Below, piece by piece: positions 1 through 12,400 of a DNA stretch of 64,000 nt (its first letter is position 1; each line of letters opens with the position of its first letter). A program made the translations under genes and the position numbers. The notes beneath the pieces were generated by a model, which had not been told where the DNA came from, made no database searches, and was given only the letters and a program-made list of their open reading frames with translations. The stretch covers positions 1-64,000 of the forward strand of contig JAACJM010000056.1 in assembly GCA_013368315.1 (NCBI GenBank), in the 5' to 3' direction. The DNA is from Tetrapyrgos nigripes. Its lineage: Eukaryota; Basidiomycota; Agaricomycetes; Agaricales; Campanellaceae.

Positions 1-1112
1 CGTCGACAAGTCCAAAATCCACACGGATCAACTCTACATCGTGCTCATTTTCGACCACCACGACCACGGTATAAACGGGGGTCCTGCTCTGCTCAATAGC
101 ACAGGTGTAGGAATCGACGGGGGCTATGAGGAATATGTGAAGGTTAGGGAGGATCAGTTGGTTCAAGCGGTATGTGTTTAAGAGATTTCTTGCGGTGAAG
201 GGGCGTACTAACCTGTGTGCTTATTTACATTGTAAAAGCCATCTGGAATTCCTCCAGAGGTTGCAGCCATCGCAGCAGATGCTGGAATTACTGCTTACGA
301 CGCAGTCGCTAATAAGGCTGGGGTAAGTGATCTCTTAATTCGACGCTATCTACTTTACTTAATCCTTACTGAAAATCTCTAGCTCGGTATTCCGGATACT
401 GGCAGAAACCCAAGGTCCTCATATTCGGTATCGGCGGCCTCGGTCACCTCGCAGTCCAATATGCAAAGCATTTCGGCGCAACAGTGTATGCATGTGACTA
501 TAAACCCGAAGCCAGGAAGCTTGCGCTGGAGTTAGGCGCCACTGAGGCTTTCGATCTCATTGAGTTGACGAATAGATTAGTCAGAGAGCGTTTTTACGGT
601 GGATATTACGGTTGATTTTGTTGGGCAGAATGAGAGTGAGTCTTAAAGTTTTCGCAAAAAAGTTTAACAAGGATTTGTACTCACAAAGCCATTTAGCCTT
701 CCAGCTCTGCCTCAACGCTCTCAGAGGCAACGACATTGCCTTCCCTGTTAAATCCACTGCCGTCATTGTTGGTATTAGCACGGAGACGTTCACCGTTGAG
801 CGTAGCGGACTTGCTCACTACGGGAGTCAATAGTGCGTCGGATTCTACGCTTCCTATATGCTGTTTTGCAAAGTCGTTATTGACATTGAAACTCTTTTCT
901 CTCATGACAGTCGTAACTTACTCAATATGGATCCAGAAAGGATGCAGAAGCCGCTCTTGAACTCTTTGCTAACGGTACCCGTAAAGCCGTTGTCAGTACG
1001 GTACCGTTGGGGGAAGTGAACAAGGGTCATAGACGAGTTGAGGGCTTCTAAGGTTAGGGGACGTAAGGTCGTTATTCCTGGTCACATGACCATGTATGAT
1101 AGAGTCTAGAAC
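1..1112 (+). pseudogene. Zinc-type alcohol dehydrogenase, decayed and cut by the window edge
   Basis: Reads as the middle and C-terminal part of a medium-chain zinc alcohol dehydrogenase (NAD(P)-dependent alcohol/aldehyde interconversion). Visible pieces in order: the catalytic-domain stretch FDHHDHGINGGP (about 48-95), then after a short intron PSGIPPEVAAIAADAGITAYD, then the Rossmann nucleotide-binding motif [19 protein letters not shown] (about 424-480). Next come a segment ending DFVGQNE, LCLNALRGND, and a C-terminal piece with LELFANGTRKAVVSTVPLGE (about 945-1015) and RKVVIPGHM. These lie in different frames. Some breaks coincide with intron-like gt...ag segments (after 173, 323 and 630). 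Others, near 410 and 1025, look like single-base indels. The 5' end lies outside the window. I infer a pseudogene; indel errors in the assembly are the alternative. Confidence 0.65.
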
Positions 1113-1712
1113 AAGATGCGTAGTATACTAGTAGTGATTGTTGGCTCTAGTAAGCTGGACATTGTGACCTCAGACGGTGTCTGCGTATATTTGAGCCCAT
1201 TTAAGAATGCTAGTCTTTTAGTGACTATTATCTATCAGGACCACTTTTTTTTATAACGAGATGGATTCATTCGAATTTTGGAAAGCGCGAGTGACGTGAA
1301 TAGGGGCCGGAGCTGGACACGGGATTTGTTAAGAACTTTTCCCTCGACATCCTGGGTCTCAACATTGCTCATCTCCCTACTCTCTCTATCTTATCCTCGC
1401 TGGCCTGCAAACCTCAAGGTTTTATCTAGGACTCTTTTCCCAACCTCCTCGCTGTTGGGAAGCGGGCCGTGGGCAACCCGCGGATCACTGGAGCCTGGAC
1501 AGCAGCTGACTAACCAAAATCTGTGCTACTACCAACCTTGACTGACAGCGCTGCGTTTCTGCGAGGCGCTGGAAATGGTGCAACCTACAAAGGATGAGCT
1601 AAACTTTGACTAATCTCTTTAGACGCTCGTGCATAAATAAGAAACGAGGCGGACCTGGATATTTGCTTCCTTGCTTTTCAACTTCCAATTGCAACTAGGA
1701 CTAAGCCAACGC
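1113..1712. other. Intergenic stretch, no gene seen
   Basis: About 600 bases between the dehydrogenase remnant and the DUF4470-MYND gene. One open frame (1278-1541) has no recognisable motif or intron structure. The part just before 1713 is presumably the promoter of the next gene. Confidence 0.5.
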
Positions 1713-4700
1713 CATGTCCCAGCCCGTTGCCTGGCCAGGAAGTTACTTTTTCTATCCTATTGGAAACACCTCAGCTCTTTGCTTGACTCGAGATGTTGCG
1801 GTTGAGGAACCTGCGAGTCTACTGTTACTTGGATGCGGAGATCCTAGGAACGTTTTGTACACCGTTTTCTGTGAAGCAGAATCAGGCGCGTGAAAGAATT
1901 GATCACTTTTCGAGCTCCTCACTGACTTTGCCTCTTCATACAGATCGTAAACTGGACTTTACTTGCTGTGACTATGATCCAGCTGTCTTGGGCACGCTCT
2001 TCCTTTGTTCCACTTCCCGATTAGAGTCTGAGACATTTCCTTCTACAGCTCGCAATGTACTCCTGTTCTCTATGATCCTCGACAACCAGGACGCGACGAC
2101 ATTATGGAACATATTCTTTCATATCCATATCGATCAACGTTGCCTCTCTGTGCTTACGGAGCAGTGTCGAACCCTCATCGCAGTCTCCGGCAGTCTTCAG
2201 AACTGGTCAGCGTCACCCTATGGGAAAATTATGAAGATGTCCACGGAGTACACCCTCACAGAGCTTCGTCGCCATTGGGCACTCTACACAGAGATGCACA
2301 GCTTACCCTCCGAGCGTCTCAAGAAGCTCGAGAGTGCCTTCACCTCTGTGTCCAACTCTGTGCACAATGTTTTCGTCGCAGCAGCTTCACGTTCCGCTGG
2401 ACCTCTCTTCCAATCAGCAATTGAAGTCTCCGCACTCCAGTTCACGAACTATTGGGAACAGGGTACCACCTCCATGGATGCCAACGTTGAAACGACTTTC
2501 TCCCCTCCTGCTCAATCCCACCTTCTTCTACTCACTAGCCGACGAGGGCTTCAACGTTCACTACGGTACTGATCCCATGCAACCCTTCCACCTTGCGTCG
2601 TTCCTAGGGAACACCAAGGGACCGGTTTTCTGTCAGCGACCTCGTTTCCGCTGCTCAGACGGAGTTCAAGCAGTGGTTGTTTGGCATTTTCGTTCTAGGG
2701 TTACTTCCGCGACGAGACCGTCTTCAGCTCTCCCGATCATGCGGTTCTTCCTTGGTGAAGCTATCGCCGTTTGTCGTGCTATCTCCCTCTTCTCGGAGAC
2801 GGGAGCTACTACCACTAGGATACCGGTCTCTCAATGGAAGGCGCAGACGATTACGCTCAATAGAGAAGCGGATGGCGGATATGGCGATGCACCTACAATC
2901 TTTGACGTGATTGATACGTCCAACTTATGTGACCATGTCGGTGAGTCTTTGAGCATCTATTCACGATAAGAGTCACGCTCACTGTGACCTACAAAGGTCT
3001 ACTCAACGTCCTTATCGCAAGCATTCCCCCTTCTCCAGTCATCATTGCCTTTCTTCCGGTGTCCTGTACACGGAATCGCTGCTGTTCCGCGGAGAAAACG
3101 CTACGAAGGAGTTCGCTGAACGACTTTATGGAGACATTACGACGAATAGGCCTTACTTATAGGTCTATGCCCTATCGACTACGTCTCGGGCTTCAGCTCT
3201 CGCTCTAATACACACGAAGTCTTGTTTCACGACACTCTTAAGAAACTACAAAAGTCCAGTCATAATATCCGGCCTGGCCAGTTCCAGCAGTTAATTACGT
3301 GGAGGAAACCTTCTTTTGGGGATCCGGTTCATGGACACGTTGCAGGTGGTGCTCGCGTCCACTCCTTTCGACCCATGGCAGCTGGGGACCTTCCTCTACG
3401 ACATGTACCATAAGCTCTTTGAGCAGGAGGACTCGGCGACGTGGTTCTTTATGAACGAGAGAAATCAGCAAAGCCATAGCCTCTTCCAGCATGATCTTCT
3501 ACAGCCGAGAAACCTTCGTGCTTTTCCTAAAACTCATTCGCCAACGGCTCCGTATACCTTCCTCGCCATGGCAACAAATCATGGACCGTTTCTTCGAAAT
3601 CCGAGACGCAGACAAATCTATGCCTATGGACACGTATAACGAGAACGACTTGAGTGCCCATCTTCATCGATACGGTCTATACACTATGGCCTATCTCCGA
3701 CCTCTTCGGAAGCCGGGTCTGTTCTCGAAATGGGACTCGGTTCCAATGGTCGTCCGCATCATCCTCTCCGTCCCTCGTGCCAAGCTTAGAAACGTTTTCT
3801 CCGGCCCCGACGTCGGAACACCACTCCTCCAATGTGACATTGCAGCTCATGGGATGCAAAATGTCTTTTCTTCGTTGCATCTTGCTTTTGGAAAGGTCAT
3901 TTCGGTCGATGATGCGCGTAATCCTCGTGTCATCATCGAAGAAGATCCTCAAGGACAAGAGGGGTCATTACCTCTCCTCGTTTCGTTCATTATGCCCTCC
4001 TTCCTCCTCGCGAATATTCCAGACCAGGAAGCTGTGAATGTATCGTTTGGCCTGAGAAGCTATCCCGGATCTTTACCGTTTGTTAAGAAGCTTGGGGATA
4101 TGCTCAGGATCTTTACTGGCGAAATTGCTCGATAATGAGCATGTTCACGTTCTTCCCGAGTCTGCTCTGGTATTCAAGATGTCTCCTTCGCATGCTACGC
4201 CGTCGCCATCGCCTAATCCCATCCCATCTGCAGTACGAGGGGCAGGTCTTCTGAACCAAATTGGAGATTGCGAAGACGTCATGGTCGAGTTGGATGATGA
4301 TTGCGAGTTCGTAGGGTGGTTGAAATGCAAGGTGCTGGTGAAGGGAGACGGGCCTCTACAGAGGATTTTTGCAGATAGGAGTACACCTGTGTCTGCTACG
4401 CAGATTTCTCCGTGTACGATGAGGATTGTCATGAAAGGGGTATCGACAGGATGTAGTATTCCCGTTTCCGGTGATTGGTAGTTGGTACAAGGTCCGCCTC
4501 GCTCGGACTTCAATGTACATCGAGGTGAGTACTATAGGAGTTTCTGTCTATTTGTAGTTTCTTATAACTGAGTGGCCGCTTCGCATTCTATCACAGGTCG
4601 TCGTCCCACCTTACGGTCCCCTGAAACCCGATGGCATGAAGCTCGGTCTCTTCCCCACCGTCGGTGTCAACGGCAACTTCACTCCATGGAACATCCATCT

Positions 4701-5550
4701 CCTTCCCTTAGACCGTCTGCCAGTCATCGACATCAAAGTTCCAGGTACAGACAAATGGCTCTGTACTCTCATGGGCTCGCAAATGTCCGCTCGTGAACGT
4801 TCTCTCAAAAAACATGAGAGGCATAATGAAGATACTCTCATGGCCGTGAAGGATACCATACATTCTATCATTCTATGCGCAGCTGGGGCCGCAATGGTGG
4901 CAGGAGTCCCACAGTCGCATCCTCGTCTTGTATTTGCTCTTCGAGACAAAGCCTCTCAAAACTGTGACACGATCTTCTTCATAAGCGACTTGAGATATGA
5001 TTTGACGTGTCATTCGGTCGTTTTTGATGGGTATGTTCTTCCATTATCCGAAGGACTTATGGAGAAGATTAGGGTGCCGTTTGGGAGATTGGTCCGGGAA
5101 GGGAACATATATAATATAGGGACATATGAAGGGGAGACCGAGGCTTGGAAGCAGTTAATTCCAGCGTTCGTTGAACGATGTAGAACGTGGACGCATAAGC
5201 CTAACTGTGAATACGTCTCGACTGGGAAGGTTCCACTTACGGAGGAATTCGACGAAGTGCCAATCTGTAGCTGTGGGAGAGGCAAAGACGTCGATGGCTT
5301 GATGAAAAGGGAGATGGGAATGTGGGGGGATTTCGCACCATATGTGACGAGGATCGCTATATCCCCTTTGTTCGCCGTGTCGTATTTGGAAGCGATCGTT
5401 AGGGATCCAGAGGCAAGGAGATGTTTTGTCTGCAGAGGGAAAGGAAAGCCGAGGATTAAGACGTGTGCGAAGTGTAAGAAGGTGAGGTATTGCTCGGAAG
5501 TATGCCAGAAGAAGGATTGGCAGAAGCATAAGAAGGTGTGCAAGGCCTGA
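1713..5550 (+). pseudogene. DUF4470 / MYND zinc-finger protein with several frame breaks
   Basis: Large multi-exon gene of a basidiomycete-expanded family with N-terminal DUF4470 and a C-terminal MYND finger. The start at 1713 gives MSQPVAWPGSYFFYPIGNTS, the usual DUF4470 opening. It is followed after introns by RKLDFTCCDYDPAVL and NVLLFSMILD (about 1950-2090). The last exon (from about 4597 to 5550) ends in a full MYND cluster, CFVCRGKGKPRIKTCAKC followed by CSEVCQKKDWQKHKKVC, which binds two zinc ions and usually mediates protein contacts. Between these the coding frame jumps without splice signals near 2505 (before NPTFFYSLADEGFNVHYGTD), around 2640-2720 and near 3040-3170, where homology-like text continues in another frame. 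One intron before NVLLFSMILD seems to need a GC donor. Probably a recent pseudogene; assembly indels are possible. Cellular role unknown. Confidence 0.65.
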
Positions 5551-6771
5551 ATCGTCTGAGACTAGACATTCGGAACAGTGCATGTATGCGTGTGCATATT
5601 TGTAGCTTTTGATGTACTTGGTATGATCAAGCTTTCTTGTTGCGTATTTCGGGCAAAGGATTCGATGAGGAGGGCGAAGAGTTGACTGATGAGGAGTAAC
5701 TTCTCAGTCTACTACCTTTTTCGAGTCCGGTATGGGTTGGGCGAGGGCGAGAACTTAGAAGGGTGATTCGTCCCTCTTCATTTTCTTTCTGGCCGAGAAG
5801 GGCTGGGGCTGAGGACGGGGCCTGAGGTTCGGGAAGGTGGACGATATGGCGACAGTATTGCCGGGGCCATATGACGCTTTGAGTCCCTTCCTTTGGGGGA
5901 TTGCAATGTCGATTGATCTGTGTCCGGCTATTTACACGACCTTAGATGGGAGGGGTTTTTGCTGATTCGTTTCTTTCCTTCCATGTAACGTGTAGGGACT
6001 TTGCTGATGCCTGTTCTTCTTGACCAATATGTTGTACGGTAAGCAGTAGTACGAAGAGCTTTGACCTGTTTCAACAGTGTCACTCAGATTATCTACAGGT
6101 GGATATGGAATCCTTTTTTTCAATCTGCATGTATATCGTGCACTGTAAAAGCGGGACTATTCAAAGAATGCACCAAGTTGCCCTCATATCTTTATTTGCT
6201 TTAGCAACAATGGGCTTTATCTTTGGTAGTATAGAGGAGAATATGCTTGTCAAGTTCAAAAGTGATTTTGAGATCTCCCGCATCACTAAAACAGCCCAAC
6301 CCATATTCCACCTGACCAATGCTTATACTCACCCAGGGGGGTCCGAAAATTTTTTTTAAGGTCTGGGGGTGGGAAATCTTTTGAAGGCCTCGAGCTCTGG
6401 ACCTACCTACCTACACGTGCTTACTAATGACGTCATTTACCTAATATAGCAATTTCACGTGTCTACCTGACTTCCACCTCATCTATAATGAGGTCGGCCT
6501 CTGAGATAACAAATGTGAGACTTGAGAACAATGCACAGTTGGCTTTCAATCACTCACCAGGACCGTTGAGTTGTCACTCATCACTTTCTGACTGTAAAAC
6601 GTGTAGGTGGGCAAGATACCAATGTAGTACAGGTATGTCAGTGGAGCGGATCAGGAAAAAACATTATCCTACTTCCTAGCAGCCTACTACATTGTACTGA
6701 GGTATGTGAGCCATGAGTTGGTTCAAAATACTGTTTATGTCCTTTGAAAATCTATGGAAGCCTGCTGCTTT
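5551..6771. other. Gene-free stretch left of the hAT/Ty3 nest
   Basis: No convincing coding exon on either strand; open frames are short and lack motifs. The part right of about 6330 is probably the left flank or non-coding 3' part of the hAT element. A G-rich string at 6334-6345 starting CAG was considered as its left terminus but does not match the right terminus. Confidence 0.4.
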
Positions 6772-6852
6772 TCAGCAGTGGGCTTCATTTAGAGCATCTA
6801 TTGACATTTTTGACCTCAACAGCTTGCCAGATTTGACCATCATTAGGGCGCT

Positions 6853-7369
6853 TGTCATGAATCGTCTCCCGCCTATTCATTTTCTTTCTATTCTTTTCCT
6901 TTTACTACCTATTCCCACTCTAACCCCATAAAACATCAACCATTTCTCATCATCGTCTATAGTTACCATCTCTCTAGATCTATGACTCACATCCTTATCT
7001 CCTCCGATTCCTATCTCCATGGACATTCTCACTGTCAATCACTTCGTATGATCCAGTACCTTCATCTATCCATATTTGACTCATTATTCTCTCGCCCTTG
7101 ACATTTCCACATGATACCGTCCATTATTACTTACTTTCTCCCATCTGTTCATATTTTACTTATATACCTGTGATCTTTGTAACCTATTCCTCAGTTCGTT
7201 CACTTCGTCTCCGCTCCGTACTCTTACTACGCAGTGTAGAGCCTAGTCAGCTTACTTCTCTCTATCTCTTTACCTCTCTATCTCTCTTAACCAAATCTAT
7301 TCTCTTGTAAACCGGTTCTCTCGTATTGTGTGACTTGGGTGGTTATCGAGTGTATCGACAACCTTGACA
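6853..7369 (+). repeat. 5' LTR of the chromovirus
   Basis: 517 bp, starts TGTCATGAATCGTCTCCC and ends GACAACCTTGACA. It contains a TATA-like TATATA at 7161-7166 and a pyrimidine-rich stretch downstream. The direct-repeat partner is 14161-14678. Confidence 0.95.
7161..7202 (+). promoter_or_regulatory. Putative LTR core promoter and transcript start
   Basis: TATATA at 7161-7166 lies 32 bases before AGTTCGTTCA (7193-7202), the sequence complementary to the putative primer-binding site. In Tf1-type elements the primer is the 5' end of the transcript itself, so the start is inferred near 7193. No transcript data. Confidence 0.45.
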
Positions 7370-7371
7370 CT

Positions 7372-7381
7372 TGAACGAACT
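7372..7381 (+). other. Putative self-priming primer-binding site
   Basis: TGAACGAACT begins two bases after the 5' LTR and is exactly complementary to AGTTCGTTCA at 7193-7202 in the LTR; the 3' LTR keeps the same string. This arrangement is that of Tf1/sushi elements, which prime from their own mRNA 5' end instead of a tRNA. Inference from a 10-base match plus position. Confidence 0.5.
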
Positions 7382-7634
7382 CCCATACACCCACCTCACT
7401 ACTTGAGTCTTTCTCCTTCTATCCTGTTCACCTCTATTCTCAACTCCTTTCATCCTGTCTATCCCACGTTCCCGAGTTCGTATCGAACCTCCTGAAACCC
7501 CTCGTGACTACGAACGGATTCCATTTCCCCTTCCCCGCTACCTCCTATACTCCGAATACGCGGTCTCTCACGGAAGAAAACTATGAACGGATCCTTGGAG
7601 TCTCGACCGACACTTTGTTTGCACAAGACGTTGG

Positions 7635-8258
7635 GTGTGGAAACTTATCTCAGGTGACGTAGTCCTCTCAACGTTCTCGTACATAACGGTGAAAGAAGAC
7701 TTCGATACAGGAGAAACTGTGGTTCAGATTCAAGGACCTTTATTCCTCAAAGAATACGTCGACTACTCTCCATTAGCACCTTCCCCCGAATACGGCCTAG
7801 CATCTTCCTATACCCTAGGGCCCAACTATCTTTCATAAAACCAGTGTATGACTGAGCGACGGTCCGCATCTGCAGATCCGAATCTCCGTTGTGCCAACCG
7901 ACCACACGTATTCCACCCCGCATCGAACCAAGACGCCTGCTATATTCCTGAAAACGGCGACGACCCTTGGGTTCCGTGTAAAACTCAACCTTGCCTAAAC
8001 AGGTATAACACTCAGCGACTTACCGACGTAGAACTCCCGAATTGGCTACACGTTATAACCCAGCTCCAAGAACTTGCGATTCAGAAAGCACATCGAAAAC
8101 CTAGAACCAGATCAGGCCAAGGGACTTCTACGCCTACCAACCAACCTTCCGAACCCAACCCAGTACCAGAAACACCTTCCAATAACCCACCAGAACCAAA
8201 CGACCCCACTTCCCCACCTTCTTCGCCCATCATTCCATCCGCGAAGGACCATCCGTAG
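7635..8258 (+). pseudogene. Leader ORF upstream of gag, split by one stop
   Basis: Within the roughly 950-base leader one frame stays open from 7635 to 8258 except for a TAA at 7836-7838. The first part contains DFDTGETVVQIQGPLFL. The second, starting MTERRSASADPNLRC, has Cys-containing text and a Pro/Ser/Thr-rich tail. No known domain is recognised. It lies in a different frame from gag. It could be a real accessory protein broken by one mutation, or an untranslated leader that is open by chance; the even protein-like composition favours the former. Confidence 0.35.
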
Positions 8259-8317
8259 CCCCTCGTCGCCCCCCTACACCTCCTTCTCCAGACCCATCAG
8301 ACCCAAACGACTCAGTC

Positions 8318-9358
8318 ATGGCTGACACACCTCCTATCGGGTCAAACGGAACTTCTGAACGAGGGAGAAAACCAGACCCCTTCAACGGAGAACGTAGCGA
8401 GGCGAAACGATGGTTGGCCCAGTTTAACAACTATCTACGCATGAATCAAGGAAGGTACCCAACCGAAGAAAGTCAGGTTTCATTATTTCTGTCATTCTTC
8501 ACGGGAGAAAAAGGAGGAGATTGGGCAACGCAGAGATTGACGGAACGAGATGCAGACGAGGAAGATGAGGAGTTGAAAGCTACACCAGATCAACGGAGAT
8601 GGATAACTTTAAAAGAGATACGTGACCGATTCAAAAGGGACTTCAAACCTTTAGCCTCGGAAGATGTGGCCAGAACAAAGATCAAGTTTGCCAGAATGAG
8701 GGGGACGGATATCAGCGGCTATAACAGCATTTTTGATACGTATGGAGAAGAGTCTGAATTCGGAGAAGCAGCACTGTTGGAATTCTACCAGGACGGGCTA
8801 CCACCCAAACTTCGAGAAGCAGTTGGAAGGACGTATCCGAAATGGAAAGACTTCGACCAGTATCAGGAGAGAGCTGTGGAGCTTCATTTAGAGTGGTTGA
8901 AGGAACGAGAGAGACAAGGACGCTGGAAGACTACTTCAACGTCAAAGAATAGTCCAGGTCCGTCTCAAGGAAGAACGGTAGCTAGCGTCAATGCGCTCAT
9001 GGGATCAGGTGCTAACTCGTCTTTCAATTTGCCACCTAAACTGACACCTGATGAAAGGGACCGACTTCGAAAAGCAGGAGCATGCTTCGCATGTAGACAG
9101 ACTGGACACATGAGCAACGAATGTCCAACATTCCCGAGAACGTCGTCTCAAAACACTTCCCGAACCTTTCCTCCTCGTACCATTCGAACAGCCGAAACCG
9201 CATCCCCTCCACCGGTAACGGTAGCACAGGCATCCTCTTCTCGAAACACGATCAAGGAAATCTCTGATATGGTAAACAGGGTTAAAGGATTAGAAGGAGA
9301 GGAAAAAGAACAAGCAACCGTCTATTTGAAGGATATTATGTCTAAATTGGATTTTTAA
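8318..9358 (+). CDS. gag: Gag polyprotein of the chromovirus
   Basis: 346 aa structural protein that forms the particle and binds element RNA. The capsid-type retrotransposon gag region covers about residues 20-200, with DPFNGERSEAKRWLAQFNNY and FARMRGTDISGYNSIFDTY typical of fungal Ty3 gag. A single CCHC knuckle, CFACRQTGHMSNEC, lies near residue 250. The reading frame is intact. The pol ORF starts 115 bases downstream in a different frame, so this element has separate gag and pol ORFs rather than the single ORF of Tf1; how pol is translated is not evident. Confidence 0.93.
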   Translation: MADTPPIGSNGTSERGRKPDPFNGERSEAKRWLAQFNNYLRMNQGRYPTEESQVSLFLSFFTGEKGGDWATQRLTERDADEEDEELKATPDQRRWITLKEIRDRFKRDFKPLASEDVARTKIKFARMRGTDISGYNSIFDTYGEESEFGEAALLEFYQDGLPPKLREAVGRTYPKWKDFDQYQERAVELHLEWLKERERQGRWKTTSTSKNSPGPSQGRTVASVNALMGSGANSSFNLPPKLTPDERDRLRKAGACFACRQTGHMSNECPTFPRTSSQNTSRTFPPRTIRTAETASPPPVTVAQASSSRNTIKEISDMVNRVKGLEGEEKEQATVYLKDIMSKLDF

Positions 9359-9473
9359 ATCGCTCCTCTGCTACGTCGTCAGCAGGAGTAAAACAGTACA
9401 CCGGACAGTTAAAGAACAATCGATATAGTGTGTTATACCCTCTTGTGAGCGAACCTTTCCTTCAGAAATAAGA

Positions 9474-12400
9474 ATGTCGGCAATCACTCGCAATAAACAG
9501 ATACCATCAATCACACTCAAAACTGAACTAATCGGCAAAATTACTGGCAGAAAAATCGACGCAAACGCTCTAATAGACAGCGGTGCAGAAGGCATAATCA
9601 TTAACAGTCAATTCGCACAAAGAAATCAACTTACCCTCCTTCCTATCAAAAACCCGTTCCCAGTTCGAAACGTTGACGGCTCTGAAAACGCCATGGGATG
9701 GGTACGGGAATACACTATCCAAAATCTTCGTATCTATTCTCGAGACAACAAGGCGTACCATGAAGAACAGGCCGAATTCTATGTAACGGACATTGGGGAT
9801 CACGATATAATCCTCGGTACCGACTGGTTGGAAGAGCATAATCCGGATATAGACTGGTCAGACTCACGGGTAGACATGACTCGATGCCCAGAAACATGTA
9901 TCACAGCAAAACCTCCCGTCCTCCACTTGAAAACTAAAACCTTGAAACCCACAGTCATCGATCCAAGAACCCATCACAAGGAGTACCAAGTCAGGTGGAT
10001 AGAACCAGTGGGACGATTCAAACCAATTGCCCAATCGAAAATTGCAGGACGACGACGTCGAATTCCTATTCGATCCTTCCACCGAAATTCAGAAGAAACG
10101 GCAATCTTTACCGAAGATGACTACGGGAGAGATACGATCCCAGAACGGTGGGAACAGGACGTAATGGAAGAATTGTTAGGGAAAGAGGAAAGATTCGATG
10201 AAGAAGCATCAGGGACACCGGATCTGAACATCCGTGCGGGTTTTACGAAAGCACAAGAACTCGCAGAGGCGGCTCAGAACGTTCAGGTCGATGTACCTCT
10301 TAAAGATAAGATTCCTTCGCAGTATCATCAGTTCCTACGAGTCTTTGACAAACAAACCTCAGAAAGATTACCGAAACGTGGCGAATGGGATCACGCCATC
10401 GAGTTAAAATCGGACTTTGAACCACGCCCTTGCAAAACATATCCGCTGTCCCCAAATGAACAAGAAGGAACTCGATGAATTCATCAAGGAAAACTTGGAG
10501 AAAGGGTACATAAGACCGTCGAAGTCTCCTATGGCAAGTCCCTTCTTCTTTGTAAAAAAGAAAGACGGAAAACTACGACCAGTACAGGATTACCGTGCCC
10601 TAAATAAAGGGACCGTCAAGAACGAATACCCTCTACCGCTTATATCGGAACTCGTAGACAAACTTAAAGGGGCACGAATATTTTCTAAAATCGACCTTAG
10701 ATGGGGATATAACAACATACGTATCAAGAAGGGAGATGAATGGAAAGCGGCGTTTAAAACCAACCGCGGTCTCTTCGAACCAACGGTGATGTTTTTCGGT
10801 CTTATGAACTCTCCAGCCACATTCCAAGCGATGATGAATACTCTATTCAAGGATCTGATCGACTCCGGAAAAGTCGTAATCTATATGGACGACATTCTCA
10901 TATTCACGGAATCACTAGAAGAACATCGATACATGGTGAAACAAGTACTGGCACGACTCCATGATAACGACTTATACGCTAAACCGGAAAAATGCACCTT
11001 CGAAACCGACTCAGTAGAATTCCTCGGCCTCATCGTGTCACATAACACATTGGCGATGGATCCAGTCAAGGTCGAAGGTGTAACTAAATGGCCAGTCCCA
11101 CGGAACGTCAAAGATGTACAGTCGTTCCTCGGCTTCGGGAACTTTTATCGTCGTTTCATACGAGATTTCTCAAAAATCGCACGACCACTGTTCGATCTCA
11201 CGAAAAAGGAACATCCATGGGAATGGTCCGAGGAAGCTCAAAGGGCCTTCCAGGCACTCAAAGATACGTTTACGACTTCACCAGTTCTCCTCATGCCCGA
11301 TCATTCTAAACCATACCGAGTAGAAGTTGACGCTTCAGATTACGCCACAGGAGGTATCCTGCAACAACAAGGATCGGATGGCAAATGGCATCCAGTAGCT
11401 TACCTGTCAAAAGCGTTATCCGAAACTGAACGGAATTACGACATCCATGACAAAGAACTGCTAGCGATCATACGTGGACTTGAAGCCTGGCGGCACTACC
11501 TGGAAGGAGGGCCGCACACCATCGAAATCTTGACCGATCACGACAACCTTAGGTACTTCACCACGGCTCAAAAACTCAGCCGACGGCAAGCAAGGATGGC
11601 CTTGTTCCTGACCAGATTCGACTTTACGCTCACCCATAAACCTGGAAATCTGAATCGAAGTGACCCACTTTCTCAGAGATCGGACCATAAAGAGGGGGTC
11701 GAAAACGACAACAAGGACAGGGTCTTACTTGACCCTAGATTCTTCAGAATTCGAGCGACACGACCAGGAACGGTAACCGCAATAGGAGATGCGGAGTTGA
11801 AAAGGCGGATTAAGGAATGTCCAGATAAGGATGCTGAAGTCGTGGGTGCGTTACAAACTATCTTTGACAATGGACCACGCGCTTTGGCAAAGAATTTACA
11901 GGAATGGAACTACGAAGACGGAATTATCCTGTTCCGAGGGAAGATCTACATCCCAAACGATCAACAACTCAGACGGGACATCGTTAAAATGCATCACGAC
12001 AGCCTTACTGCAGGTCACCCAGGACGTTTCAAAACATACGAACTTGTCAGTAGAGAATTCTGGTGGCCCGGTATGTCAGTATTCGTTCGCAACTACGTTG
12101 AAGGATGCGCTACCTGCCAGTTAACCAAGGCAAACAACCACCCTGCGCATGTACCCTTAATCCCGAACGAAATACCGGAACGACCCTTTGGTACCATTAC
12201 GACCGACTTCATCACAGACCTGCCAGAATGTGACGGCTTCAATGCAATTCACGTCACAGTCGATCGTTCAACAAAAACAGTTGTCATCTCCCCATGCAGA
12301 AAAGATATTGATAGCGACGGAACAATCGACCTATTGTTCGACAACACTTGGCGACGGTATGGCTTATGGGATAAAATGATATCTGACCGCGGACCTCAAT

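Noticed and set aside
6334..6345. CAGGGGGGTCCG as left terminus of the hAT element
   Set aside because: It does not match the right end (CAGTGTTCGTCC when reversed) beyond a few bases, and no 8-bp duplication pairs with the bases after 17566.
10440..10480. Programmed frameshift in pol
   Set aside because: There is no slippery heptamer, and the shift falls in the middle of a conserved reverse-transcriptase block; a one-base indel is simpler.
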